Source: Leucocoprinus leucothites
Lineage: Eukaryota > Basidiomycota > Agaricomycetes > Agaricales > Agaricaceae
Direction of reading: 5' to 3'
Assembly (NCBI GenBank): GCA_013368445.1
Contig: JAACJO010000013.1
Location: 186,001 to 250,000, forward strand
Length of the DNA: 64,000 nucleotides
Below, in pieces: positions 22,894 to 37,590 of the stretch. The translations under genes were made by a program, and so were the position numbers. Under the pieces are notes generated by a model. That model ran no database searches and was not told the DNA's origin. It saw only the letters and a program-made list of their open reading frames with translations. Numbering within the stretch: the first letter of the stretch is position 1; each line of letters begins with the position of its first letter.

Positions 22894-25237
22894 TCAGTCC
22901 CATGCCTCCCTCACAAGGTCAGCGCCTCTCTCCGCGATATAGTAAACGGCAGCTTGTGTATGTGCACACGGTATGTGGGGCTAGCAAAAATTTCATAAGC
23001 ATCAACCTCTCCCAAAAACCAACCAACACTCAAGGATAACTCACCATGATGGATGCATCAATTACTCTCAGCCCCTTTACACCCTTTACTCGTAAATCGG
23101 GATCCACGACGCCCCAAGTCGCACCTTTGGGTGACATTTCAGCCGTACCAACAGCATGCCAGTTGGTCATAGCTGTTTCCCGTAGAATTTGATCGATTTC
23201 ATCGTCAGTGGAAGCGTTTGCCCATGGAGGGTTGATTTGGATGATATTATCCCTGAGGATTGGAGCGGAGACAAATCGTTTTGCAGCTTTGATACCTTCG
23301 CGCATTGCGACTATGTCGAAAGGATGGGAGAAGTAGTTAGGACTGATGATAGCTGGATCCAGTGGATTTGAGGACCGGAGCGCAACATAGCCACCTGGTC
23401 GTTGATAATACAGTTCAGAATAAGTAAGAGATATACCGCCGAAGGAACGTACGCGAGCCTGGACTACTGAGACGAAGAGGTGCGTCCCAGGAGGTACCAG
23501 TTTGAGCCTGTAAAGTAGAAGAAATAAAATTAGTGTTGATAACGAGCAGGTGACCCGGATATACTTACGCCTATCAACATTTCAACGTTTGCAGCCGTAG
23601 GACCGGACGATGGATCTTCTAGACCTAAATCACTGAGGACAGAATTCGGCACGCGGATCCAGCCAAGGTGGTCATCGCGGACAAGAGCTGTAAATGGTCC
23701 TGTTCTGTTCGTTTGCCATAATTCCAGCGCTTGTGCTTGAAGCTCCGGATCCGAGCCTAGACTACAGAAATAATTTCAGCCCGTGCAAAAATGCTACTTT
23801 ATACTATAAATGGCTCACTTAACCCAAGGTCCTACATCAACTGGTTTCTTCAGTGCAAATGCTACGTTGTTCAGAGATGGATGGTCAGAGAAGTTCCTCC
23901 CAACGCTCGGGTTATGGAGTATCACAGGAATCCCAATGGCCTCTAGATCGTTTCTGTCTCCAATTCCTGAGCTCATCAGGATACGAGGAGAATCGATCGC
24001 GCCAGCTGCCAAGATCAACTCTTTTGATGCGGTCATCGTGATTGGGGGTCCATTCTGGGTGTGGATTTCGACAGTGCGAATGGTCAATTTTTTAAGTCCT
24101 GGCGAAGGTGATTCAAGGATACGAGTAACGAAGGTATTCAAGACAATATGTAAGTTGTTTCGGGCTTGGATTTGTGGCGTAAGGTAAGACGTGGCCGCAC
24201 TACTTCGCGTTCCATCGTGTCCTATCGTCGACTGAGTCCATCCTGAGGACATGTGATATTGAAAGATCCTTAGTTTAGAGGGCTTATAGTCATCGAGGAA
24301 GCAAATAACGAACCTACGCCCAAGGGCATTCCAGAGTTGAAATCCACATTATACTTGAATTCTCCACCTAGTTGTTGTATAGCCGTGAGTGTCAAAACAT
24401 CAACAGAGGGGTGTCGGAACCCAATAATGCTAGTTGGCATCATGCCTGTACTGCTATGGACTTTTGGGTTGTACTGGCCTGTTATGTTGTGGCTGTCTAC
24501 CGGGGTTTGGAATCTCTCGTGCTGTAAAGTGAGACGTCGAGTCAGTGATATTGTTCAACGAGGCATCCAATCCCGGGATCTGTTCGTTGGATGATGGTGA
24601 AAACGTACTTTTTTGATATACGGTTGGAGCTTGTCCCAGCTCCATCCGGGATCTCCTGTTACTCGTGCCCAGCGATCATAGTCCGATGCAGCTCCTCGAG
24701 TAAATACCATACCATCTACGGTGACTTGTCAACATGCGTTCAAGGGGTTATTGAGATTTTGAAACGTACTGACGGAGCTGCTCCCCCCAAGTATATGCCC
24801 TCGTTGATAGCTGATTGAACGATTATTATAGCCTGGTATGTTGACAGTCGTGTAGTTCCAGTCGTAAGCTGTGCGAGGGAGCCGAGATTGAAGGCCAGGT
24901 ACGATGGTTAGAAGTGCGCCTTCATTCCTAGCATAAAAATTCGAGCGTAAAAATGCTTGAAATCTAAGTAGCCCGAGAGATGAATCGTACGTCGGGCCCG
25001 CTTCAATGACAAGCACGTTGAAACGAGGATCCTCTGACAGTCTACTGGCTACGACTGAGCCCGCTGTTCCTCCTGTGTATGCTAGCTCAGTGCCAAAGGG
25101 TCGCAGAACTGAAATCAGGACATACCTCCAACGATAAGGAAGTCCCATTTTAGTCGTGGCAGCTCATTGACCGAACCGTAAGTAGCTGCCTGTGCGAGGG
25201 ACGATAGAGCGGCTAAAAGAGCGGCGCAGATGTACAT
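22894..25237 (-). CDS. GMC oxidoreductase B, aryl-alcohol-oxidase-like, secreted
   Basis: Close tandem paralog of copy C. Starts [17 protein letters not shown] (signal peptide), then [27 protein letters not shown] with the dinucleotide-binding glycines, [12 protein letters not shown], and [20 protein letters not shown]. The C-terminal catalytic region has [27 protein letters not shown] and, after a 3' intron, [21 protein letters not shown], with TGA at 22894-22896. His in WHAVGT and His in CAHTQ form the usual GMC catalytic pair. An apparently open read-through at 23460-23395 is an intron (GTACGT..CCAG), as copy C shows. The predicted protein is about 600 aa, which is normal for aryl-alcohol oxidases. 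Expected extracellular. Confidence 0.85.
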
Positions 25238-25890
25238 CCTGGTTCAGCCTACATAGTCATCAGCAGAAGACTGGGGCTACTTATATTTACTGCGTCCGTC
25301 CCGTATGGGACAGGCACTCACATTTTTTAATCAACTTTCACGAGAAGCACGGTCATCTGAGCGCTAGATTTGGGTTATTAGATTGATCACATAACAAAAA
25401 TCACTGATGGGAGAACTTTCGAGTATACGAAAGTGGAAAGGGCGGGTTTATGGTGGTCTTGTATGTTTCATGCACAACCAAAGCCAAGGCAGACCGTATA
25501 TCAGAAGACGCATTCTGATCTTCGATTTACGGAAAATTGAAGGCGGAGAGAGCCGATGACATTTTGAGTCGCGACCCGAAATCAGATAGAGGTACCGTCG
25601 AAGTCAACTTGGGGAGTAATTAATAGATGTCGGCTGATTTGTTTATGAGATGCCTCGCAAAAATGATAGACATATTTGTCTATGTAAACCACAAGTGTTC
25701 TTTGTATCTCACAAGGAGAGCCATGGAGAAGCCCATCGACTTATAAGAGCCAATCGAAGGTCAGTGTTTCCCGGTTCGTAATCACAGGATGTTTGTTGAC
25801 TCCTGTTGTAGGTCCATGACTCGCTTGCCTCACTGCAAATGCCTACACTACGACCTGCATGATCCATAATCAATCGATCACACTCACACC
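25238..25890. repeat. Upstream segment of GMC B, duplicated at 28415-29050
   Basis: The 5' flank of GMC B matches the 5' flank of GMC C over several hundred nucleotides with scattered substitutions. Shared pieces include GGGCGGGTTTATGGTGGTCT, CTTATAAGA.CCAATCGAAGGT and CTCCT.TTG.AGGTCCAT. The duplication unit therefore included the promoter as well as the coding region. No gene is supported in it. Confidence 0.7.
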
Positions 25891-26096
25891 ACAAAATCCA
25901 TTTGCTCCACTGCTCGATTTCGCATTATCGCGTGCTCTATTATTCAAATCACGCGAATTCACTTATTCTACAGTTTATCAACACTGCAGTGCTTGTTTAT
26001 GCTTTCAGTGAGGAATTTAGCCTTTGTACTTGAGCACTATCTGAGCTAACGTGATCTACGAGGTCTCTACATATCTTAATTTACAGCACATGGCGA

Positions 26097-28414
<2,318 letters not shown>

Positions 28415-29050
28415 CCTGGTTCAACTACATAATCATCTGCCAGAGACTGGGCTTATTTACACCCACTACGTCCGTCCTGTACGGGGCCGAGATCTACATT
28501 TTTCACCAACTTTCGCAGGGAGCGCAGAGAGTACAGTCAGCTACTGATCATCTGAGCCTTGGATTACGACCACTAAATCGACCCCATGACGAAGAAAATA
28601 CAATTGTTCCATGACATGAGTATTTCAGAGCATATGAAGTTGGAGAGGGCGGGTTTATGGTGGTCTCATATAGTTCATACGCAACCAAATTCGTCGTGGA
28701 TCGAGGAGTTATATCAGGAGGACGTACTCTAAACTCCGTTTTCCGATAGACCAAAATTGGATGAAGCCAATGAAATTGTGAGCCGCGACCCGAAATTAGA
28801 TAAAGGTACCGTCAAAGTAGACTTGAGAGCGATTAATAGACGTCGGCTGAATTGTTTATGAGGTTCCTTGAATATGATAGGCATCTTTGTGTGTATAGGC
28901 CAGTATGTATCTCACGACGAGAACGGTGGAGGGGCTATGGACTTATAAGAACCAATCGAAGGTCGTTGTTCTCCAGTCCGCGAGCCACAGGATATTCTTT
29001 GACTCCTTTTGCAGGTCCATTAGAGCCGAGTCGGAAATGTGTGCTCCGAG
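28415..29050. repeat. Upstream segment of GMC C, duplicated at 25238-25890
   Basis: Second copy of the duplicated 5' flank described for GMC B. It probably holds the GMC C promoter. It ends about 240 nt before the next gene, so the two genes are transcribed divergently from this interval. Confidence 0.7.
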
Positions 29051-29286
29051 GCGCGATGACACAAGCGACGGTATTTTTGGCACAGGAGGTGGAATGCACA
29101 GGAGTATCTTGAGTCAAAATGAAGAAATGTCGTATGTAGAGACTGAGTTGCACAAGTTCGTGGTTCAAGTTGAAGGTGAAAAACAAGGACAGGGATGATT
29201 TGATTGTCGGTCAGGGTAGAAGTGATGCGAGGATCATCTGAGTACCCGATGGTTGCTACTTCATTACAACCACCACAACCGTCACA

Positions 29287-31424
29287 ATGTCCGGCCATAC
29301 CCCACGTCCCCTTCGTCTCGCCACAAATTCAGCATCCTCGACACCGACAAATGATGTTTTCTCCTCACCATCACCACCCCCAGGCTCTAAGCCACGAAAG
29401 AGATACTCAATGATGGCTGCTACGACATATTCAAGCTCTTCACCAACAACAAGCACTTCTAATGATATAGCCCAAGCAAAAGCAGCGCGTCGGAAGTCAT
29501 CAATAGGATACTTTCCGCCAGACTCGACGTATAATTCACGTCGGGGCTCACTGATACGGAGAAAATCTCTTGGAGCACTGAACGAAAGCCTGAAAAAGGC
29601 TGGAGGACATGTGGAGTCTTGGACAAAGCCCGGGGACAGGGCGAGCACGCTCTCTATGCCTGCTTTCTCCGCTCCTGGAGCGGAATCGGCACCTGAAACC
29701 CCCGCCCGAGAACGGCCACCACTGACATTGATGGAAAAGTACGTTTGCGTCGTTTTCTAAATCGGAGTAACAAGCTTCTGAACTATATTCATTAGGCATG
29801 CGGATCTACTGCGTTTCATAGCGCAAAAGGAGTCAAAATGTCTTGAACTACGGTCACAGCTCGCACTGCATGAAGCGGAGCTTGCAGAACGTACGTGTTA
29901 TGCTTATATTTTCCCATCTTGATGCTGATGTACATTCGGTTTATTCCTTGGGCCTGGTTACGAATTTCAGTGAAGCGCAAATGGCAGAGAATCTTCAACA
30001 GAGGCTTTGAACGCGATCATCATCCAACGTCTGGCCACGGAAGCGTGGACGCTGGCAGTGTTGTCTTCGGTGGAATCAAGGAAGGCGTTCAGGAGATGAG
30101 CAGACTATTCGCTGCAGGATTCTCCCCACAGGCTGTACCCTCATCACCCTCGTCATCCAATCACGCACCCAAAATCAAACCACGTCCTCCCTCTCTCATC
30201 AACAAATCTCACTCCGCCAAAGAATCCGAATCCTCAATATCAACCTGCGTAACATCCCGTTCAGGCAACACGAATGGACGATTTTCCCAATCATCGATGT
30301 CTTCGTTCGGCGAAGAGCCAAGTGCAAGCTGGGAGGAGGAAGGAAGTCGAACATTCGGGAAAGATAGTCATGGCAACGACGATCCACATGCCCAAGTCTT
30401 AATGGTGCGCGACACCGGAGCTACCCCGACTATGAGCCCAAATCCTGAATATCATCAACAGAGGCAGAAACAATTACAGAGGCAGAGTCTCAGTGATAAT
30501 CACCTCTCGGCTTCGTCCTCGTCTCCGCAAACAAACACGAGCGTGATAGGAGATTTCGAGGGCCAAATATGGACCTCGGAGGTTCAGTCAACGACTACCA
30601 GAGCTCACCGACGAAAGTCGCGGGAGGTTGCACGATTGGACTTCGAGCACCTCGACTTCTCTTCAATTTCACCTTCTGTCCTTCTGTCCCCGCCTATGCA
30701 ATCAAGCAGCAATACCACGAGTCCCGGAGCGTCCCCACGACTTGGAGGCTCCCTTTCACCTTCTTTTATCGAATCCAGCAACGGTAAAGCAAGCGGTACG
30801 GGCATCAATGGTAGAAATGGCTTGAAGTTGAGCTCTTCACCGAGTCTGGGGGGCTTGGCGCCCATGTCGTCAATACCGGGATTTGGGTTAACGGCTGGAG
30901 TCGCTGGTGTTTCTTCGCCTCCCGTGAGTTCGTGGATGGATAGTATGGGAAAGAAGTTCGGGCAACTACAGAGGAGTTCAACGTGCGTCTGTCTTAATAT
31001 ACATAGTGCTGTCTGTTCATTGATCCAAACCTGTGTTTTCGTTGACAGGTTTACGAAGAACCAAAAGCGCGCATCATTACTTTTGTCCGACGTATCAAAT
31101 TCAATCGTGAACGTATTGGCGCCGTCAACTCCTAACTCCACTATCCAGAGCGCTTCTGCTACTACAACAGCCGGCACGAATGGAATGAAACCATCGGCGT
31201 CAAAATTAGAATTAGTCGTCCCACCGGCGTCTCCCCATCCGAGCTCGTCGGGATCGCTGTTGGACGATGAAGATGAAGATGAAACAGCAAAGCTTGGCTC
31301 GGCGAACGTGTTACAACCCATTGCCAGTCTATCTGCTACTTCGGCTTCTGCTGTGAAGAATGTGGAGCAAAATGCGAAAAAGAAGCCAAAGGAGGATTCT
31401 GATGATGAAGAGTGGAATTGGTAG
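29287..31424 (+). CDS. Ser-rich coiled-coil protein (possibly DUF4048-type)
   Basis: Four exons (29287-29738, 29796-29890, 29971-30982, 31049-31424) give 644 aa. The N-terminal ~150 residues are rich in Ser, Thr and Pro. Residues ~150-190 (KHADLLRFIAQKESKCLELRSQLALHEAELAELKRKW) form a helix of coiled-coil character, followed by a conserved-looking basic block, RIFNRGFERD. A long disordered Ser-rich region follows, then GKKFGQLQRSST/FTKNQKRASLLLSDV and an acidic end, DDEEWNW. A basidiomycete DUF4048-type assignment is from memory and unsure. No membrane segment. The short acidic tail ending in Trp could be a protein-binding peptide (inference). Confidence 0.8.
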
Positions 31425-31997
31425 ATTTCCCTGTGTTCTGATTTTGGCGGCTTTAAGGCGCGTATTCACATTCTTTCATTTTTTGCCTGCTCTCGTTTTC
31501 GTTTCGTCTGTTTGATGATCCGTAATGATAACCATAGAAATCCTTGTTCTCGTATTTCTTGCTCATCCCCTATCACTCGTTAAATCCTCCACAACACTTC
31601 TTGGAACGTTCATTATTTTTATACATAATTAGATGCGTAGTTAATGAAGGTACAACATTCGCATGCCCATTCTGCATTCCTTTGGCACACCATACCCATT
31701 CTTCTGTATATACAGCATACCAGATCGTGTCGTTCTTTTCGTACCTGATGGATCTGTAAATCATCACCTGCTCTTAGCTCAAGCCAAATCTCATTGTAGG
31801 CCGTAAATCGCCACCCGCTGTTAGACCGAGCCTAACCTGATATTGTTAATCGCTCGTCTGTCTCAAGTGTTAACGAGCATCTCTTAGCCCTGGTATATGA
31901 GGACTCGTTGAACTAATAGGTGCATTGAAATGTACAGGAAGATCCATTTGGGCACCATAAGGAAGCCAGGATCATATACATGTAGGGAATCTCGCGT
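31425..31997. other. Convergent intergenic region
   Basis: About 570 nt between the stops of the coiled-coil gene and the F-box gene. Contains only 3' sequences as far as I can see. Confidence 0.45.
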
Positions 31998-33653
31998 TCA
32001 GGCACCCTCTTCCTCCTCTCGAGCACGATAACCCTCCTGATACACAGCCCTAAATGTTGACAAGAGTGTACGCAGCTCTTCTCCAATCTCCTCATACTCG
32101 TATGAAGGTATAAATTCCAAGGAGTCTAATCTAGGGAATAAAGCCAGTAGATTCCTCACCAAAGCCGTCTTTTGCTTCAGTGTCGAAGGTAGAACAGGGG
32201 GTCTATAGAAGGCAAGTTTCGGGAGCTGAGGCTGCCTCCGCGGAGATACAATAGTGCCTAACACCACTGGGGAAGGATCGAGAAGGCGAGTGAAGTCTAG
32301 CTTGAGATGGATGGAATCAAGCACCCCATGCGCCGCAATGGGCTCTAGGACTCTGGTTTCTAACAAGGGAGGACAATCAAAGCATAGTTCTTGTAGCCCC
32401 GGCCATGCTTGCAGCATAGAAGTGACATCTGGAGTAGATAAGTCAATTTGGGCCATTTTCAATACTAACTCCTTCAAAGAGCTCTTAAAAAGTGGCACCA
32501 AGTCGTTCCCCAGGATTGGCACGGTACTGGATGGCGCTGACAAATGCAAACGATGAAGGCTTGGAAAGGCCTGGGCAATCCCCTCGAACATCACCCTCCA
32601 GCCCAGGCCGATAGCGCGCCCACGGACGTGTATGTTCAGTGACGTCAAACTTGGGGACATAATGGCGCTCGCGAGAAAATGAGTGAGACCAGGACCACCG
32701 CCCCTGATGGAGAGGGATGATAATGAGGATGCCAGGGTTGCTTTAGACTGGTTCCGGTCAACGTGGACCGTCCGCAGGTCAAGATGAAGTACGCGAATAT
32801 TTGGTAACGCCTGAAGAAGCTCCTGGGGAGTGGATAAAGTGGATGGTGTACTTCCAGGTAAACGTTTCCAGGGAGAGTTGAGCGAGAGCTCTCGTAAAGC
32901 GGAAAAGGAGCGGAAAACAGATAATAGGGAGTGGTGAGAATATCCAGTGAAGGCTAGGGTTTGTGGATTACCACCCAGGCGGTGGATGTGGTGGAGGACC
33001 GGGTCCGCGAAGAATTCATTGTCGTAGACAGAGATTAATTCAATTCGTTGGCAGGTTGGGGATACGAGAGGGATAAGCGTGGGATGGATAGGCAGATCAA
33101 GCCCATCCCATTCGACGTGAAGCTTTAGTACACCAGGGACGAGAGGACCGTCGATCTTGAGGTACTCCATGAGTGTGGGCCAAAGGGTATACTCTATCGC
33201 CTCCAGATCATGAAATTTGAGATGTCTGATGCGTGAGAGATAGGTCTTGACTCGAGGGAGCATCTGGTGAAAGTGGGGATGTCTTTGTATTTCCTGTATG
33301 TCATCTTAAGTACTGGAACAGGAGAACCTCTCTCTCCCAAAACGCACCCAACCTCCCTCGCCCCTGAACCCAAAAACAGGGGATGGGGCAGAAGACTCTA
33401 TTATTTGAACAATCGGTTGTAAAGTCACCATATCTCTCCAGAGCGTATCGAGTGCGATAGAAGACAGCGAGCGTGAAACCAAAGCAACCGCAAGGGCGGT
33501 AGCCCGCGCCAGCCACCACCCCCTGACTTCACCTGGGCCATCCATATCCCTCTCCACGACGTCATACCGAAAGTAGCTCATAATTTCAATAAGGATATCT
33601 GGGGAAAGGTTGTCAAAAGACGGTCCGGGCCGCACAATCAGTTCAGAGGACAT
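31998..33653 (-). CDS. F-box protein (type II)
   Basis: Two exons (33348-33653 and 31998-33293) joined by a 54-nt intron give 533 aa. The intron is in phase 0 and removes a TAA that would otherwise stop the frame. The F-box lies at residues ~10-60 (NLSPDILIEIMSYFRYDVV, then AVALVSRSLSSIALDTLWRDM). The rest has leucine-rich repeat-like strands such as LRVLHLDLRTV and LTSLNIHVRG. Probable SCF ubiquitin-ligase adaptor with unknown target. A second, broken copy lies 14-23 kb downstream on the same strand and was split by a retrotransposon. The gene looks intact, in contrast to that copy. Confidence 0.85.
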
Positions 33654-33956
33654 TTTAGCGAGAAGGCAGAACCACGGAGCTTGCGAGAAACTTCAACCTG
33701 AAAATTCGCTGTTCGTGTGATAGTCACATGACCGAAGCGTTCTACTTAATTCTGGGTATGAACATTCAAACCACGTCTGAGTCTCAATCCGACATGCCAA
33801 GATTTGGGCTTTGTATCACTCATCCTTAGGAGCTGTGAGAAAAAGATATTGTAAGTACGCATAAGCACGTTGAGCACGCCAGTTGCCCAATATGTAAGCA
33901 GCAAGGACCCAACATGATCGAGACAGTGATGGCATCGACATAGGGGGTCCAGAATT

Positions 33957-34056
33957 TACCGCTACCGCTACCGCTCACTACCGCTACGGTTCCGCTACAT
34001 TGCCGCTACGGTTCCGCTACAGTACCCTCATGTTACCGCTACACCACCGCTACCAA
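33957..34056 (+). repeat. CCGCTAC heptamer array (left subterminal)
   Basis: About 100 nt with ten or so copies of CCGCTAC and close variants (GGTTCCGCTAC, ACCACCGCTACC). It lies directly inside the left inverted end of the TIR element. Confidence 0.85.
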
Positions 34057-34162
34057 ACCCCCTACTAAATATGCCCTAGTCCTATAATACAGCTCTATAA
34101 TACCTCCACCCTGAGTAGATGATTCCCGACATCCACATGATATTTGTTCTTGTTCGTAGTGA

Positions 34163-34774
34163 TGTTGCGAAAGTACTAGACGCTCTAACGAAGCGCCCTA
34201 CAGGCTTGCCTTTAGTGAGCGTGAGAACCTTTCCAATGATTGCTCTCAGACTATTCTAGGATTGATTCCATCACGGATCAGTACATATAGTTATGATCCG
34301 ATCATTATGTCTTAGTATATTTCACGATATGTAGTATGACTGAATATGATATCCGTAGAGTAATAATTAGTCAGAATGACTCTAGATGAAGCCATTCATG
34401 AGTCAGGATGATATATATGACTAGTAATGAGTCAGTCTGACTCAGACACAGTCAGAATGATTATGATACCATTATATGAGTCGATAGTATGCGATATATT
34501 CTATGACTCAGTAGACATTGTAGAAATGTATAAAATACAGACTAGAATTCAGTGGTAGAATAAGTTTTACCAATTCTATTGTGTACAACTAAACAACTAT
34601 CATCATCATTGCTTCACTCAAACTCAACGTTCTACACAACTTTACTCAGCTACTGTTCTACACTGATTACTCACTGTTACAACCGACCAAACTATTGTTC
34701 TTATGAAGTGAGTGTGTCATAGATTGCTCAGTCACTGTGCACTATGCTGTGTAGCAGCAATTACTGTTTCAACA
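34163..34774 (+). repeat. copia-1 5' LTR
   Basis: Starts TGTTGCGAAAGTACTAGACG, ends TTTCAACA. Contains four TGASTCA heptamers (34399-34405, 34428-34434, 34438-34444, 34504-34510), the palindrome bound by Gcn4/AP-1-type bZIP factors, placed upstream of the expected transcription start. Confidence 0.95.
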
Positions 34775-34786
34775 GGTTATGGGCCC
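34775..34786 (+). other. copia-1 primer-binding site (half-tRNA iMet type)
   Basis: GGTTATGGGCCC directly after the LTR is complementary to the anticodon stem-loop of initiator tRNA-Met (GGGCCCAUAACC), not to its 3' acceptor end. Priming from a tRNA half is known for Drosophila copia. The same 12-mer occurs in copia-2. Confidence 0.75.
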
Positions 34787-37590
34787 TGACAGCGCCTTTG
34801 GCTTAATTTGACAAAGAGTTGTTGGATGGAACATTCTTCCTTAGAAGGGAACCTTCCATATGGCTTGTAATCGTGGAATGGTAGCAATACCACCTTCCAT
34901 GATCACATACTGATGGAAATCTGATTTGTAGACTTTCAACCATCTGCAAACTTTTTTTCTCATACAGTACCCATGTCTGCAAACCAAATCCATGAATCAA
35001 TTCCTACCTTAACCAGCCAGGATCATTATCAGAACTAGTCTCTTCAAATTAAAGATGCCATGTCCTTATGCACTGTCTCTGATTGTGCGGAGACTGCATG
35101 GACGGTAACTGAACAGGCTCTGACTGCACCCACCCAGGGAGCAGGAGCCAGACAGTTTGCTGATGCCAATGCAGTTGCATTAGAAATTTGAAGGAGAACA
35201 AATTTGAATTCACAGGCCTTGGCTCTCATCAATAGTAGCCTTCCTAACTCCATGTTGAATCATGGGTTCCAACAATCACATGAGCTTTGGGCTCATCTGT
35301 GAAATTTGTATGGAATGACTGGACCTTTAGCCGTATTAAGCCTTCTAAAGAAAGCTTTATATGTCCAAGTCAAGAAAGGAAGAGATCCTACTACCGATGT
35401 AGCAGAACTTACTTCCCTATTCACTCAGCTTGCACAAGCTAGTGGAGCTTTACAAGTTCCGACCAATGTGGCGACTATGATGATGACTTGGCCAGCTGAC
35501 ATGCTGCATTCTCCGACTGCCACGATGATACCGGAACTTCTGAGGGTGATGATTTTACTCCATTTGCTCCCAGATGACTGGGAACCAGTCATTCAGATGT
35601 ATTTAGCAAACCACACTACTCTGAATATGGTTACATGGGATACAGTCGTATTGAGTATAAATGCAGAGTACCAGTGTAGGGTGTCTAACCAACATCAACT
35701 TACTATGCAATCAACTCAATCATCTAACACTCGTCCTCCTACTTCTGTTCCTCAACTCGCTGCTGCCAGCAATGGCACGTATGCTAACGTCGCTTCCAAT
35801 GCAATGCCTGCCTACTTGCATGGACTGGCTGGTCCCCCCAACAACCACTATGTTCTGAACACTCCACCGATGCCTGGACAAGGGGTCAGCAAAGGTGCGC
35901 ATAAGAGGCGTGCAGCTGCAGCTGCTCAGGCTGCACAGGGAGGCCAAGTGCGTCCCCCTCAGCAACAGCGACAAAACCCAGCTCCAGCTTCCTTCGGAAA
36001 TTGGACTCCAGTCCAAAAGAAGAAGCAAGGGAAGAAACCCGCTAAGGGTTCTAATAGGGCTCACATGGCAATCGCCGATGATCATCACATCAGGTTTGCG
36101 GTGCAAAGGAGTTAGATTCGATGATAGGTTTATTAACTGAAATCGTTTTCAGCCCCTTGCTCCAGGATCGAGCTGTACTCTAGCTCCACCCACCTGTACC
36201 AACATCTCTCCTAATCTGGTGAGCTCTGCCATTCCGAAACCCCTAGTTTGGGCTAATAGGAAACTTCTTAAGCAACAAGCCGAGACTGCCCATCTTGCAG
36301 CCGAAAAGGCCCTTAAGGATGCTGAAGAAGCGTACCTGAAGGTCTGGCGTGCCGAAAACCTTGAGCCCGCTCAAAAGGTGGCTCACAGTGTTTTGTTACT
36401 TGTTTGGGAAGCTGACCAATATCAGCAGGAACACCTGACACTTACGGCTACAAATAACCACTTCCTCATACTGGAAGAATCTCCTTACTCCATCGCGAAA
36501 GCAAATGCAATTATTAATTGGGAGAATTGACTGAATAGGGGGGAACATGCGAGAATCCCATCTGAAAAAGACCGGATGGCTGCCGAAAAAGGCAAATTCA
36601 AAGCCTCTTCGGATGTAGAAATGGCCAGTCCGAAATCTTCCAAAGACTGGGAGGCTACTGAGAAAGCCAAATTTGATGGCTTATCAGCTAATGACAAGGC
36701 CACCATAATGGAAGGGCTTAATGAAGCTAGGAAACTAGCTTTAGAAACCCTGACACCCAGTAACTCGCATCAGAGATATCAGCTGAATAAGTTGATATCC
36801 GGACTGCGCCCTATTACCATCAAATCCAAAGATGGTAAGAAGCGCAAGATTGTTCCCACACCTCCTCAGACTGAGGAAGCTTGCTGGATACTACATTCAG
36901 ACATCAAAACTCTGGATGAGCTAGCTGAGCAGGTTGGGAAAGACCATAAAGTCACTGGACCATACTCCATGGACCCAAGTGAAATTAACAGTCGAGAATG
37001 GTCTGTGGTCTCACTTGGAGATGATGGGGAATTAGCAGAGATTTTTCAGGACCGACACGGTCCGGCAAAGAAGAATCCTCCTGAGAATCCCAAAAAGGTA
37101 CACTCTGGCCACTGCCAGTTTACACTTGTTATGTCTTCGGACCCTAAAAAGTCTGCTGAACTTCAGCGACAGAGAAAGGCTGACGAACTTGAAGAGAAGC
37201 AAGCAATACCATCATGAGCTCCTTCAGTGGGAGCTCCACCGACACCTTCCACGTCGGGGATGCCTGGCACGAGCCGATTGCATGATAAGCGAAAGGCATC
37301 CCAGGAACCAACCACGGGAAATCATGAGTGTAATCTTAACATGATAAATGAATCCTCTAACCACAATTTTGATTGGTTAGATGAACCCCCCAAGTTCGAT
37401 CCGCGACCTTTGGTGAGTAATTCCCACTACAAAAACGGTGTTCAGCATTACTGTTGCCGTAATAGTGGAGCAAAAGCGCTTTGCCTACCGCGTACTAAAC
37501 ACAAGATTATTAAGCAGAAACCCATATTGGGACTGTTGACCAATCTCGATGATTGTGCATGTATGATCTGTGATCAAGGCTTAACACATA

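Noticed and set aside
23395..23460. Coding read-through in GMC B ([13 protein letters not shown]...)
   Set aside because: GMC C shows the same stretch as an intron joining LSSPASR to GGYVALRS; splicing B the same way gives [15 protein letters not shown].
33294..33347. Premature TAA making the type II F-box gene at 32 kb a pseudogene
   Set aside because: A 54-nt GT..AG intron in phase 0 removes it and all of the downstream frame is open.
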